Part shown: piece by piece, positions 1 through 6,469 of the stretch
Numbering within the stretch: the first letter of the stretch is position 1
Layout: every line of letters begins with the position of its first letter
Assembly (NCBI GenBank): GCA_013813345.1
Contig: JACCRW010000037.1
Coordinates: 1 to 9,072, forward strand
Reading direction: 5' to 3'
Source of the DNA: Actinomycetota bacterium
GTDB lineage: Bacteria > Actinomycetota > Thermoleophilia > Gaiellales > Gaiellaceae
DNA: 9,072 nucleotides
Position numbers and translations under genes: made by a program
The notes under the pieces: model-generated
Databases searched by the model: none
The model's input: only the letters and a program-made list of their open reading frames with translations
Told to the model about the DNA's origin: nothing

Positions 1-329
1 CATCGATCCAGGACCTGATCCACGGAATCGAATCGGCAGCCGTCGGCGAGTCGCTGATCTCGCCTCACATCGCGGGCAAGGTGCTGCAGCACGTGCGCGC
101 GACGACCGCGTCTCCCGATGCGGCGGCCACGATCCGCGCCGAGCTCTCCGACCGCGAGATCCAGGTGCTGAAGCTAATCGCTAACGGCAAGGACAACGCG
201 ATGATCGCGGGCGAGCTCCACATCAGCCCGAAGACGGTCAAGAACCACATCTCGAACATCCTGATGAAGCTCCAGATGGAGAATCGGATCCAAGCAGCGG
301 TCTACGCCGTCCGCTCCGGGATCGTCTAG
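1..329 (+). CDS. Response regulator, NarL/LuxR family, C-terminal part (5' end outside window)
   Basis: The open frame starts at base 3 and runs to the TAG at 327-329, giving 108 visible residues. Residues about 46-108 form a LuxR-type helix-turn-helix: ELSDRE opens the domain, IANGKDNAMIAGEL is the scaffold helix region, and SPKTVKNHISNILMKL is the recognition helix. The preceding stretch (IHGIESAAVGESLISPHIA) resembles the end of a receiver domain and the linker in NarL/FixJ-type response regulators, so the missing N-terminus is probably a phospho-acceptor REC domain. If so, it is a two-component DNA-binding transcription factor; its kinase and targets are not in the window. Its 3' end faces the next gene, which is convergent with a 14-nt gap. 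No clear terminator is seen in that gap. Confidence 0.9.
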   Translation, partial: SIQDLIHGIESAAVGESLISPHIAGKVLQHVRATTASPDAAATIRAELSDREIQVLKLIANGKDNAMIAGELHISPKTVKNHISNILMKLQMENRIQAAVYAVRSGIV

Positions 330-343
330 GACTTCGTGCCGTG

Positions 344-640
344 CTAGAGGGCGTGCGCCCGCAGCGCCGCGAGCAGCCTGTGCAGCCCGGCAAGCTCGCG
401 ATCGAGCTCGTCGAGGACGCCGGTCAGCTCGGCGATCTGGGCGCGATCGGACTTCGGCGCTCGCACGACCGAGCGCAACTGCTCCTCGACGCGAAGCCGC
501 TCGCCGCCGATCTGAAGCGCGTGCGCGTAGCCGTCGGTGAGCGTCTTCTCGGCGAGGGCACGCGACTCCCGCTCGCTGTCGGCAGGTTGGTCGAGCAACG
601 ACCGGATCTCGGTCAGGACGGTGGGCAGATGGTGGCTCAA
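344..640 (-). CDS. Small helical (coiled-coil-prone) protein of unknown function
   Basis: I do not recognise this 98-residue protein. The chosen start is TTG at 640, because GGAG sits 7 nt upstream on the minus strand; the frame ends at TAG 346-344. Codons end overwhelmingly in G or C, as in the neighbouring real genes, and the product is plausible, which argues against a chance frame. It is charged and almost wholly helical. A first helical segment (about 8-35, LTEIRSLLDQ, ESRALAEKTL) is followed by residues 45-95, rich in E/R/L with heptad-like spacing (VEEQLRSVV, ELTGVLDELDRELAGLHRLLAAL). No signal peptide, membrane segment or cysteine is seen. It is divergent from dacB, with its start 45 nt from the dacB start, so the two may share a control region. 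The frame stays open further upstream, but that extension lies antisense to dacB and is Arg/Pro-rich shadow sequence. Confidence 0.65.
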   Translation of the reverse strand: MSHHLPTVLTEIRSLLDQPADSERESRALAEKTLTDGYAHALQIGGERLRVEEQLRSVVRAPKSDRAQIAELTGVLDELDRELAGLHRLLAALRAHAL

Positions 641-685
641 GCAGGCGCTCCATGCCCGATTATGGGAGTCGCTACCGGGTCGAGC

Positions 686-1933
686 ATGGGCCGCCTGGCC
701 CATCTTCGAACGGCGCTCGTCCCATCGCTCCTCGCCGCGCTCGGCGTGGCGCTCCTCGCGCTCTCTCTCACGGTCGCACCTCCCGCACGAGCCGCCGACC
801 CGACCCTGCCCTCGCGGCTTGCGAAGGCGCTCGCGGTTCCCAACATCGATCCGTCGCGAACCGCCGCGCTCGCCGTCGACCTGCGCACCGGGACGGTCGT
901 CTACTCGCGGAACCCGCTCCTCTCGCTCCAGCCCGCCTCGAACGAGAAGCTGCCGGTCGCCTACGCGGCGCTCCACCGCCTCGGTAGCGGCTACCGCTTT
1001 CACACCGAGGTCGTCGGCACCGGCTCGCTCGTGGGCGACGTCTGGCACGGCGATCTCTTCCTGCGGGGCTTCGGCGATCCAACGCTCGCGCCCGCCGACC
1101 TCGACGCGCTCGCCGCCGACATCGCCTCCTGGGGGATCGCCCAGGTCGACGGAGCGGTGATCGGCGACGAGTCGTGGTTCGATTCGAGACGAACCGGGCC
1201 GGGCTGGAAGCCGAGCTTCTACATCGGGCAATCGCCCCCGCTCTCGGCGCTCGTCGTCGAGCGAAGCTGGTTCCGAGGGCGGACGTCGGGAAGGCCGGCG
1301 CTCGCAGCTGCGTCGCTCTTCCGGACAGCTCTGGAGTCGAAGGGAGTCGCCGTCCGTCGTAGCGCCCGCGCCGGCACCTTGACCACCGCCGGGTTTCCAC
1401 TCGCGCAGGACCTCTCCGAGCCGCTCTCCGAGATCGTTCGCTTCATGGGTCGCGAGAGCGACAATCACACGGCCGAGCTGCTGCTGAAGCACCTTGGAGC
1501 TCTGTACAGCGACGACGGCTCGACCGCCAGCGGCGCCCGCGTCGTTGAGGACGCACTCGCCGCGGCTGGGATCCCGCTCGGGGGCGTCCGGATCGCAGAC
1601 GGCTCGGGCCTCTCGAGGCTCGATCGCTTGACGGCAGGCGCGATCGTGAAGCTGCTCCTCGCCGGGATCGCCGATCCCGCCATTCGCGACGCTTTCCTCG
1701 GCTCCCTCGCGGTCGCCGGCGTCGACGGGACGCTGCGGAACAGACTCGAGTCACGACCGGCCCGGGGACGCGTGATCGCGAAGACCGGGACGACGAGCGC
1801 GGCCTCGGCTCTCTCGGGCTTCGTCCGCGACCGCTTCGTCTTCGCGATCCTCCAGAACGGCGCGCCCGTGTCGTCGTACTGGGCCCGCCGCGCGCAGGAT
1901 CGGTTCGCCACCGTGCTCGCCGCATCAGGCTGA
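686..1933 (+). CDS. dacB: D-alanyl-D-alanine carboxypeptidase/endopeptidase, peptidase S13 (PBP4) family, exported
   Basis: A 415-residue low-molecular-weight penicillin-binding protein that should trim or cleave peptidoglycan peptide cross-links outside the membrane. A Sec signal peptide is visible: basic start with R3 and R8, hydrophobic core about 9-30, and an A-R-A cleavage motif ending near residue 36. All three active-site motifs are present: SNEK with S85 nucleophile and K88, SDN at 258-260, and KTG at 366-368. The family signatures GDPTL (130-134) and DGSGLSRLDRLT (305-316) confirm S13. The spacing from SxxK to SxN is about 173 residues, against roughly 245 in E. coli PBP4 (from memory), so the inserted domains are reduced. 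ATG 686 is preferred because it begins directly at the signal peptide; ATG 662 would add eight residues, and neither start has a strong ribosome binding site. Its last 9 nt overlap the convergent HAAS gene. Confidence 0.92.
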   Translation: MGRLAHLRTALVPSLLAALGVALLALSLTVAPPARAADPTLPSRLAKALAVPNIDPSRTAALAVDLRTGTVVYSRNPLLSLQPASNEKLPVAYAALHRLGSGYRFHTEVVGTGSLVGDVWHGDLFLRGFGDPTLAPADLDALAADIASWGIAQVDGAVIGDESWFDSRRTGPGWKPSFYIGQSPPLSALVVERSWFRGRTSGRPALAAASLFRTALESKGVAVRRSARAGTLTTAGFPLAQDLSEPLSEIVRFMGRESDNHTAELLLKHLGALYSDDGSTASGARVVEDALAAAGIPLGGVRIADGSGLSRLDRLTAGAIVKLLLAGIADPAIRDAFLGSLAVAGVDGTLRNRLESRPARGRVIAKTGTTSAASALSGFVRDRFVFAILQNGAPVSSYWARRAQDRFATVLAASG

Positions 1934-2536
1934 AGCGAGCCCGGTTCGCTCCGGCGGCCGGCGCAACCGCGAGCTGAGATAGACAGCGGCGACGGGGCCG
2001 GCAAAGAAGCTGCCGAGGACGACGACGAGCTCGATCGGCCCGAGGCCGCCGCTACTGCCGTCAACCTCCTCCTCTGGCAGCGTCGCGACCGCCGTCCCAC
2101 CGGGGGTATCGGCGCCGCTCGACGGGCCTACGGCCACGAAGCTGAGAGCCAAGATGACGGCGGGCAACAAGGCGATCGCGATCCCCACCACCTTCTCGCG
2201 TCCGGTCCAGGCTCGCGATGCGGCGACGAGCACCACACCGATGATCCAGCCGACGAACGGCAGCGCCAGCGTGATCATGGCCGCCAGCTCGAGTCGTCCG
2301 GCCCTCGTCGGCGGAGGACCGGCGGCTGCCGCGATCTCCTCGGGCGGGCCGAGGCGCTCGAGCACGTTGCGGACCGCGACTTCGTCGACGGCGCCCGCCT
2401 CGCGGAGACCGTCGTCGACGTGCTCGCGAATCTCGGCCACGAGCTCCGTCCGGCGCCCACGCCCGAGGCCGGCCGCGGCCGACTCGAGCCGGTTCAGGTA
2501 CTCGGCCACGAGCTTGTTGGGGTGCTTCTGCCTCAT
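1925..2536 (-). CDS. HAAS-domain (DUF1700-like) membrane protein paired with PadR
   Basis: A 203-residue protein. Residues about 8-72 match the HAAS helical domain: YLNRLESAA, then RTELVAEIREHVDDGL, then VLERLGPPEEIAAAA, the usual pattern of a short helical bundle ending in an LGxPxEIA motif. Three hydrophobic segments follow, at about 83-107, 115-137 and 168-188. An acidic, Gly/Ser-rich loop (about 138-165, with PEEEVDG) precedes the last one, and the C-terminus is basic (RLRRPPER). In known examples HAAS-domain proteins are commonly encoded directly downstream of PadR-type repressors. They are thought to link the repressor to membrane or envelope events, but the biochemical role is not established. 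The ATG overlaps the padR stop as ATGA, implying translational coupling. The stop at 1925-1927 lies inside the end of dacB, so the two transcripts overlap at their 3' ends. Confidence 0.85.
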   Translation of the reverse strand: MRQKHPNKLVAEYLNRLESAAAGLGRGRRTELVAEIREHVDDGLREAGAVDEVAVRNVLERLGPPEEIAAAAGPPPTRAGRLELAAMITLALPFVGWIIGVVLVAASRAWTGREKVVGIAIALLPAVILALSFVAVGPSSGADTPGGTAVATLPEEEVDGSSGGLGPIELVVVLGSFFAGPVAAVYLSSRLRRPPERTGLASA

Positions 2537-2883
2537 TGCTCCTCCTCGTCTTTGAGCAGCCCGTCGACTCCGTCGCGGAATCGGGCCCACTCCACTGTGA
2601 AGCCGGCGAGCGCCTCGCGACCGCCGTCGGTGAGCTGGTAGTAACGGCGCGGCGGGCCTGTCTCCGATTCCCGCCAGAACGTCGTCACGAGCCGGTCGCG
2701 ACGGAGCCGCGTCAGCAGCGGGTAGATCGTGCCCTCGCTCGTAACGAGACCGTCGACCTCGGAAAGCTTGCGCACGAGCTCGAAGCCGTACCGCTCGCCG
2801 TCGCGCAGGAGCGCGAGCACGCAGTACTCGACCGCCCCGCGACGAAGCTGGGAGAGCGAGTTCCTTGCTCCGCCCGGTTCCAT
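2533..2883 (-). CDS. PadR-family transcriptional repressor (wHTH)
   Basis: A 116-residue winged-helix protein of the small PadR class. Residues about 12-88 hold the PadR core: LRRGAVEYCVLALL, RYGFELVRKL, then the recognition region GLVTSEGTIYPLLTRLRRDRLV, and the wing SETGPPRRYYQLTDGGREAL. A short C-terminal helix (about 91-113) would dimerise. Two in-frame ATGs are possible, 2892 and 2883. I chose 2883 because the promoter found upstream (TTGGCA-17-TACCAT) predicts a transcription start on exactly that A, making a leaderless mRNA; starting at 2892 would add three residues. PadR proteins usually repress their own operon, and an inverted repeat covers this promoter. The stop codon overlaps the HAAS gene start (ATGA). 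ligA ends 58 nt upstream of this start. The signal it senses is unknown. Confidence 0.92.
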   Translation of the reverse strand: MEPGGARNSLSQLRRGAVEYCVLALLRDGERYGFELVRKLSEVDGLVTSEGTIYPLLTRLRRDRLVTTFWRESETGPPRRYYQLTDGGREALAGFTVEWARFRDGVDGLLKDEEEQ

Positions 2884-2897
2884 GCACCGCATGGTAC
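2877..2897. promoter_or_regulatory. Inverted-repeat operator candidate over the padR -10 and start codon
   Basis: CCATGC (2880-2885) and GCATGG (2889-2894) form a perfect 6-bp inverted repeat with a 3-nt spacer. It extends by two more matching pairs (2877/2897 and 2878/2896) after one mismatch, so 8 of 9 positions per arm are symmetrical. It spans the -10 hexamer and the predicted transcription start. PadR dimers bind short palindromes of comparable size, often in their own promoter, so autorepression is the natural reading. A hairpin in the mRNA is less likely, because most of the left arm of that hairpin would lie upstream of the predicted transcript start. Confidence 0.5.
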
Positions 2898-2919
2898 CTG
2901 GTCAGGAGGCGGCTGCCAA
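2891..2919 (-). promoter_or_regulatory. Sigma-A-like promoter of the padR-HAAS unit
   Basis: On the minus strand TTGGCA (2919-2914) and TACCAT (2896-2891) are separated by exactly 17 bp. The first matches the -35 consensus at 5 of 6 bases; the second matches TATAAT at 4 of 6 and fits the actinobacterial TANNNT form. Seven bases lie between the end of the -10 and the A of ATG 2883, the normal distance to a transcription start, so translation would begin at the mRNA 5' end. The -10 element overlaps the alternative ATG 2892, which would then be outside the transcript. This comes from reading the sequence; no transcript data are available. Confidence 0.6.
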
Positions 2920-2941
2920 ACCACGGATCGTTGCGCGGTCT

Positions 2942-4987
2942 CTAGCGCCGGCGCGGAGGAGGGACGTTCCCGACGTGCGTGGTCGCGGGAGCCCCCTTGA
3001 CGAGCTCCTGCAGATCCGCCTCCGAGAGCACCGGCACGCCCACCTTCTCCGCCTTGGCGGCCTTCGAGCCGGGATTCTCCCCCACGATCACGCCCGTGGT
3101 CTTCTTGGAGACGTTGTCGGAGACCTTGGCGCCGAGCGACGCGAGCGCCGCCGCGGCCCCCTCGCGCGTGAACCCCTCCAACGTTCCCGTGAGCACGTAC
3201 TGAGTCCCGGAAAGCGGCCCCTCGACCCGCCGCTCCGCCTCCCTGGCCTCGAAGGTGAGGCCAAGCTCCTGCAGCTCCTGGACAAGCGTCCGGTTCTGCT
3301 CGTCGGCGAACCACTCCGCGATCGACTCAGCGCGATCCGGGCCGATCCCGTCCACCTCCTGAACCTCCTCCTGGCTCGCGTCGAGCAGCCGAGCGACGGT
3401 CCCGAAGTGCCGAGCGAGATTCTGCGCCGTCACCCAGCCGACATCCGGGATGTTCAGGCCGAAGAGCACCCGTGAGAACGGCTGCTCCCTCGACAGCTCG
3501 ATCGCGCTCAGCACCTTCGTGGCCGATCTCTCCTGGAAGCCGTCCAACTCGAGCAACTTCTCGAGCGTCAGCCGGTAGAGATCCGGCATCGACCGGAGCA
3601 GCCCGAGCTCCCAGAGCCGGCGCACGAACTGCTCGCCGACGCCCTCGATGTCCATCGCCGCCGTCACCCAGTTGATCAGCGTCTCGAGCCCACGGGAGGG
3701 ACAGGCGCGGTTCGGACAGCGGTGCATCACCTCCCCTTCGGGCTTCACCACCTCCGCTCCGCACAGCGGGCAGTGGCTGGGCATCCGGAACTCCTTCGTC
3801 CCCTTCCGGTGCTTGCCGGCCGGGCCCACGACCTGCGGGATCACGTCCCCTGCGCGCTGCACGATCACGAGGTCGCCCTCGCGGATCTGCTTGCGGTTGA
3901 TGTCCTCCTCGTTGTGGAGCGTCGCCCGCGAGACGGTGACGCCGCCGACCTCGACCGGCTCGAGGACGCCCCAGGGGTTGAGAGCTCCCGTCCGGCCGAC
4001 CCGGATCGCGATCTTCTCGAGCGTGGTCTGGGCGGTCATCGGCGCCCATTTGAAGGCGCGCGCCCAGCGCGGCCGGCCGTGGAGGGCGCCGAGGCGGGAC
4101 TGCTGGTCGAGCGAGTCGACCTTGATCACGATCCCGTCGATCTCGTAGTCGAGCTCCGCGCGCCGTCGCTCCCAGTCGCGGCAGCGCTCGGCAACCTCCT
4201 CGATCGACTCCAGCCGCTCCGCGAACGGATTCGTCCGGAACCCGCGCTCGCGCAGCCAGCCAAGCTGCTCCCACTGGCTCTCGAAGACGACGCCGTCGCG
4301 GTGACCGGTGCCGTAGGCCCAGTTCGAGAGCGGCATCCCGCGCGTCACCTGCGAGTTCTTCTGCCGCACCGAGCCGGCCGCGGCGTTGCGCGGGTTCGGC
4401 GTCGGCTTCTTGCTCTCCTCGACGAGGCGCTCGTTCAGCTTTCGGAACCCCGAGAGCGGCATGTAGACCTCCCCACGCACCTCGAGCGCCGCGGGTGGGT
4501 CGTCGCCGCGAAGCGAGAGCGGGATCGCATCGATCGTCCGCAGGTTGACCGTGACGTCCTCGCCGCGAAGGCCGTCGCCGCGGGTGGCCCCACGGACATA
4601 GAGGCCGTGCTCGTAGAGCAGGCTGACTGCGAGCCCGTCGATCTTCGGCTCGAGCACGTAGGCGACGGGCTCGTCCGAGTCGAGCCGCTTGCGCACGTCG
4701 TCGGCCCACTTCTGTAGCGCGTCGTCCGTCGTCACCTTGTCCAGCGAGCCCATCGGGGTCAGGTGCGCCACCTTCTTGAAGCCCTCCGAGGGGGGCGCGC
4801 CGACCCGGTGGGTCGGCGAGTCGGGCGGGATCCCGCTGTCCGGGAGGTCGCTTTCGAGCTCGAGCAGCTCGTCGAAGAGCCGGTCGTACTCGGCGTCCGG
4901 AACCTCCGGGTCGTCGAGGACGTGGTAGGCGTAGCCGTAGCGCTTGAGCAGCTCGCGCACCTCCTCGGCTCGCCTAGAGGGCGGCAA
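2942..4987 (-). CDS. ligA: NAD-dependent DNA ligase LigA
   Basis: A full-length 681-residue bacterial replicative ligase that seals nicks with NAD+ as the adenylate donor. In order: domain Ia (residues about 1-65, YGYAYHVLDDPEVPDAEYDRL), the adenylation domain with E113 and catalytic K115 in the KIDG motif, E173, R200, K289 and K313, the OB fold (about 320-400), a four-cysteine zinc finger (C406, C409, C424, C429), helix-hairpin-helix repeats (about 435-580) and a C-terminal BRCT domain (about 589-665). All these nucleotidyl-transfer residues are intact. The TTG start at 4987 is supported by GGAG 8 nt upstream and by the expected N-terminal length. The start lies inside the 3' end of the HAD gene (14-nt overlap), so translation is probably coupled. 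Two usually conserved stretches differ: MGSLDK replaces MLSLDN, and the HhH motif reads PDVG where RHVG is common. Confidence 0.98.
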   Translation of the reverse strand: MPPSRRAEEVRELLKRYGYAYHVLDDPEVPDAEYDRLFDELLELESDLPDSGIPPDSPTHRVGAPPSEGFKKVAHLTPMGSLDKVTTDDALQKWADDVRKRLDSDEPVAYVLEPKIDGLAVSLLYEHGLYVRGATRGDGLRGEDVTVNLRTIDAIPLSLRGDDPPAALEVRGEVYMPLSGFRKLNERLVEESKKPTPNPRNAAAGSVRQKNSQVTRGMPLSNWAYGTGHRDGVVFESQWEQLGWLRERGFRTNPFAERLESIEEVAERCRDWERRRAELDYEIDGIVIKVDSLDQQSRLGALHGRPRWARAFKWAPMTAQTTLEKIAIRVGRTGALNPWGVLEPVEVGGVTVSRATLHNEEDINRKQIREGDLVIVQRAGDVIPQVVGPAGKHRKGTKEFRMPSHCPLCGAEVVKPEGEVMHRCPNRACPSRGLETLINWVTAAMDIEGVGEQFVRRLWELGLLRSMPDLYRLTLEKLLELDGFQERSATKVLSAIELSREQPFSRVLFGLNIPDVGWVTAQNLARHFGTVARLLDASQEEVQEVDGIGPDRAESIAEWFADEQNRTLVQELQELGLTFEAREAERRVEGPLSGTQYVLTGTLEGFTREGAAAALASLGAKVSDNVSKKTTGVIVGENPGSKAAKAEKVGVPVLSEADLQELVKGAPATTHVGNVPPPRRR

Positions 4988-5609
4988 GGAGGCTCTCCGT
5001 GTCGCTCACGATCGCATCGGGCTCCTCCGCCTCGAGCAGCTCGCGGCGATGGATTCCGCCCCAGGTGACCGCCACCGCGTGAACGCCTGCCGCCTTCGCG
5101 GCGCGCACGTCGAACGGGGAGTCGCCGACGTAGGCGGCGCTGTCGGCGCTCGCCCCGAGGCTCTCGAGCGCATAGAGCAGCGGCTCCGGATCCGGCTTGT
5201 GCCGCTCCGTATCGTCGGAGCCGACGACCACCTCGAAGAACGCCTCGAGCGGTAGGTAGCGAAAGGCGATGTCGACGGTGGCGCGGCGCTTGGCGGTGAC
5301 GATCCCGAGCCGGCGGCCTTCTCCCTTGAGGATCGTGAGCGCATCGGTCATCCCCGCGCACTCGGCCAGCTCCGAGTGGAGCGGCTCGTTGTGCTCGCGG
5401 TAGCACGCAACGAGCTCGTCGACGCGGTCCGCGTCGAGGAGCCGCATCTGCTCGACGAGGCCCGGCCCGCCGACCGCGGCCACAAGCTGTGCATCGGGCA
5501 CGTCTCGGCCCAGCACGGTCTTCGCCGCATGCCGCATCGAGGCGAGGATGATCGAGCCGGAGTCGATGACCGTGCCGTCGAGATCGAAGAGGACGACGGG
5601 GTAACGCAC
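4974..5609 (-). CDS. HAD-superfamily hydrolase, phosphoglycolate phosphatase/PpaX-like
   Basis: A 211-residue HAD subfamily IA hydrolase. Motif I is DLDGT (D9 nucleophile, D11 acid/base), motif II is the threonine in GIVTAKRR (T105), motif III is K138 in HKPDPEP, and motif IV is GDSPFDV (D163, D167). Residues about 16-85 form the helical cap that sets specificity. It should hydrolyse a small phosphomonoester or pyrophosphate in the cytoplasm; the overall look is Gph/PpaX-like, but the substrate cannot be told from sequence. The GTG at 5609 is chosen because it starts three residues before the first beta strand. The longer open frame upstream is low-complexity sequence over the intergenic inverted repeat. 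The ribosome binding site is weak. The gene follows truA after a 134-nt structured gap and overlaps ligA by 14 nt. Confidence 0.9.
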   Translation of the reverse strand: MRYPVVLFDLDGTVIDSGSIILASMRHAAKTVLGRDVPDAQLVAAVGGPGLVEQMRLLDADRVDELVACYREHNEPLHSELAECAGMTDALTILKGEGRRLGIVTAKRRATVDIAFRYLPLEAFFEVVVGSDDTERHKPDPEPLLYALESLGASADSAAYVGDSPFDVRAAKAAGVHAVAVTWGGIHRRELLEAEEPDAIVSDTESLLAAL

Positions 5610-5622
5610 GCTCGCGATGCTA

Positions 5623-5752
5623 GATGAGTGATGCCACGATCTCGCGCGCTGGGTGCGCGAGCTGGCGTGTCTGGGCCGCTCCCGGTCTACCTGATCGGCG
5701 TGGCGGCCGCTCAGCGAGCCCCGAGACGGACGATCTCGTGGCATCACTCATC
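5623..5752. repeat. Structured intergenic element bounded by a 17-bp perfect inverted repeat
   Basis: GATGAGTGATGCCACGA at 5623-5639 recurs as its exact reverse complement at 5736-5752, enclosing 96 nt. Inside it CTCGCGC (5641-5647) pairs with GCGCGAG (5655-5661), directly beside the left arm, and there are further GC-rich self-complementary words. The right arm contains the last codons and stop of truA; the left arm ends 13 nt upstream of the HAD GTG start. In the minus-strand mRNA it would fold as a long stem closing a branched domain between the two genes. It may act as a terminator or attenuator, an RNA stabiliser or processing site, or be the remains of a small terminal-inverted-repeat element. 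No target-site duplication is visible. I see no tRNA-like T-loop or anticodon arm. Confidence 0.6.
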
Positions 5753-6469
5753 GTCGTAGTCGACGCTCTCGAGATACAGCCCCCAGGCGGGAGCGGTCAT
5801 CCCGCCCTCGCTGCGCGGGCGCGCCTCGAGCAGCCGTGCGAGCTCGTCCGGCGGGCGCTCGAGCATCGTCCCGACGAGGGTCCGCACCATGTGCCGGAGG
5901 AAGCTGCCGGCGGTCACGGTGTACTGGAGCTCGTTGCCTCGGCGCTCCCAGGCGGAAGCGGTGATCGTTCGCCGGAAGCTCGTGTGCTCGGTCTCGGCCG
6001 GTGTGAAAGCCGTGAAGTCGTGCTCGCCGAGCACGAGGCGAGCCGAGTCCGCGAGCGTCTCCTCGTCGAGCGGACGCGGCCACCAGAGAGCACGCCGAGC
6101 CAGAAAGGGCGAGCGCACTCGGCGGCTGAGGATGCGGTAGCGATAGCTGCGTCCACGGGCCGAGTACCGAGCATCGAAGTCTGCCGCTGCCTCTTCCGCC
6201 CGTGCGACGGCCACGTCGTCGGGAAGGAGTGCGTTCAGCGCCCTCGCCACGCGGTCAGGAGGCGGGCCACCCTCCACCTCGACGCTGATCACTTGACCGA
6301 GCGCGTGCACGCCGGTATCTGTGCGGCCGGCGACGGCGAGCTTCGACCACGACCGGAACAGCTCGTCACACGCCTCTCGAACGGCGCTCTCGACCGTTCT
6401 CGCCCCGGGCTGCCGAGCCCAGCCGCGGAAGCCGGTGCCGTCGTACTCGAGCGTCAACTTCAGCCTCAT
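5744..6469 (-). CDS. truA: tRNA pseudouridine(38-40) synthase TruA
   Basis: A 241-residue enzyme that isomerises uridines 38, 39 and 40 in the tRNA anticodon stem-loop. The N-terminus LKLTLEYDGTGFRGWARQPG is the canonical opening. The catalytic aspartate is D51 in AGRTDTGVHALGQ. Further family blocks are RYSARGRSYRYRI (101-113), HDFTAFTP (150-157), the FLRHMVRTLVGTML region (190-203), and the terminal block APAWGLYLESVDY (226-238), so the protein is complete. Start and operon: the ATG overlaps the stop of the NfeD-like gene as ATGA, which fixes the start and implies coupling. truA commonly follows rplQ in actinobacteria; here two small reading frames and a terminator-like hairpin lie between them. 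The last codons form part of the 17-bp inverted repeat described separately. Confidence 0.97.
   Translation of the reverse strand: MRLKLTLEYDGTGFRGWARQPGARTVESAVREACDELFRSWSKLAVAGRTDTGVHALGQVISVEVEGGPPPDRVARALNALLPDDVAVARAEEAAADFDARYSARGRSYRYRILSRRVRSPFLARRALWWPRPLDEETLADSARLVLGEHDFTAFTPAETEHTSFRRTITASAWERRGNELQYTVTAGSFLRHMVRTLVGTMLERPPDELARLLEARPRSEGGMTAPAWGLYLESVDYDDE

Noticed and set aside
341..685. In-frame upstream extension of dacB on the plus strand
   Set aside because: It lies before an obvious signal peptide and is antisense to the better-supported helical gene at 344-640; its sequence has no family resemblance.
1934..1950. Short hairpin after the dacB stop (AGCGAG with TTCGCT)
   Set aside because: It includes a G-U pair, has no U-tract and lies within the HAAS coding sequence; at this GC content it may be chance.
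3327..4709. Long open frames inside ligA in other frames and on the plus strand
   Set aside because: Arg/Ala/Pro-rich products with no recognisable domains, as expected from shadow frames in high-GC DNA over a complete, well-conserved ligA.
5640..5735. tRNA or known riboswitch inside the inverted repeat
   Set aside because: No T-loop consensus, anticodon arm or riboswitch core that I recognise; only stem-forming words are seen.
5610..5747. Longer N-terminus for the HAD protein
   Set aside because: It would translate the intergenic inverted repeat into basic low-complexity sequence, and the HAD fold begins right after GTG 5609.
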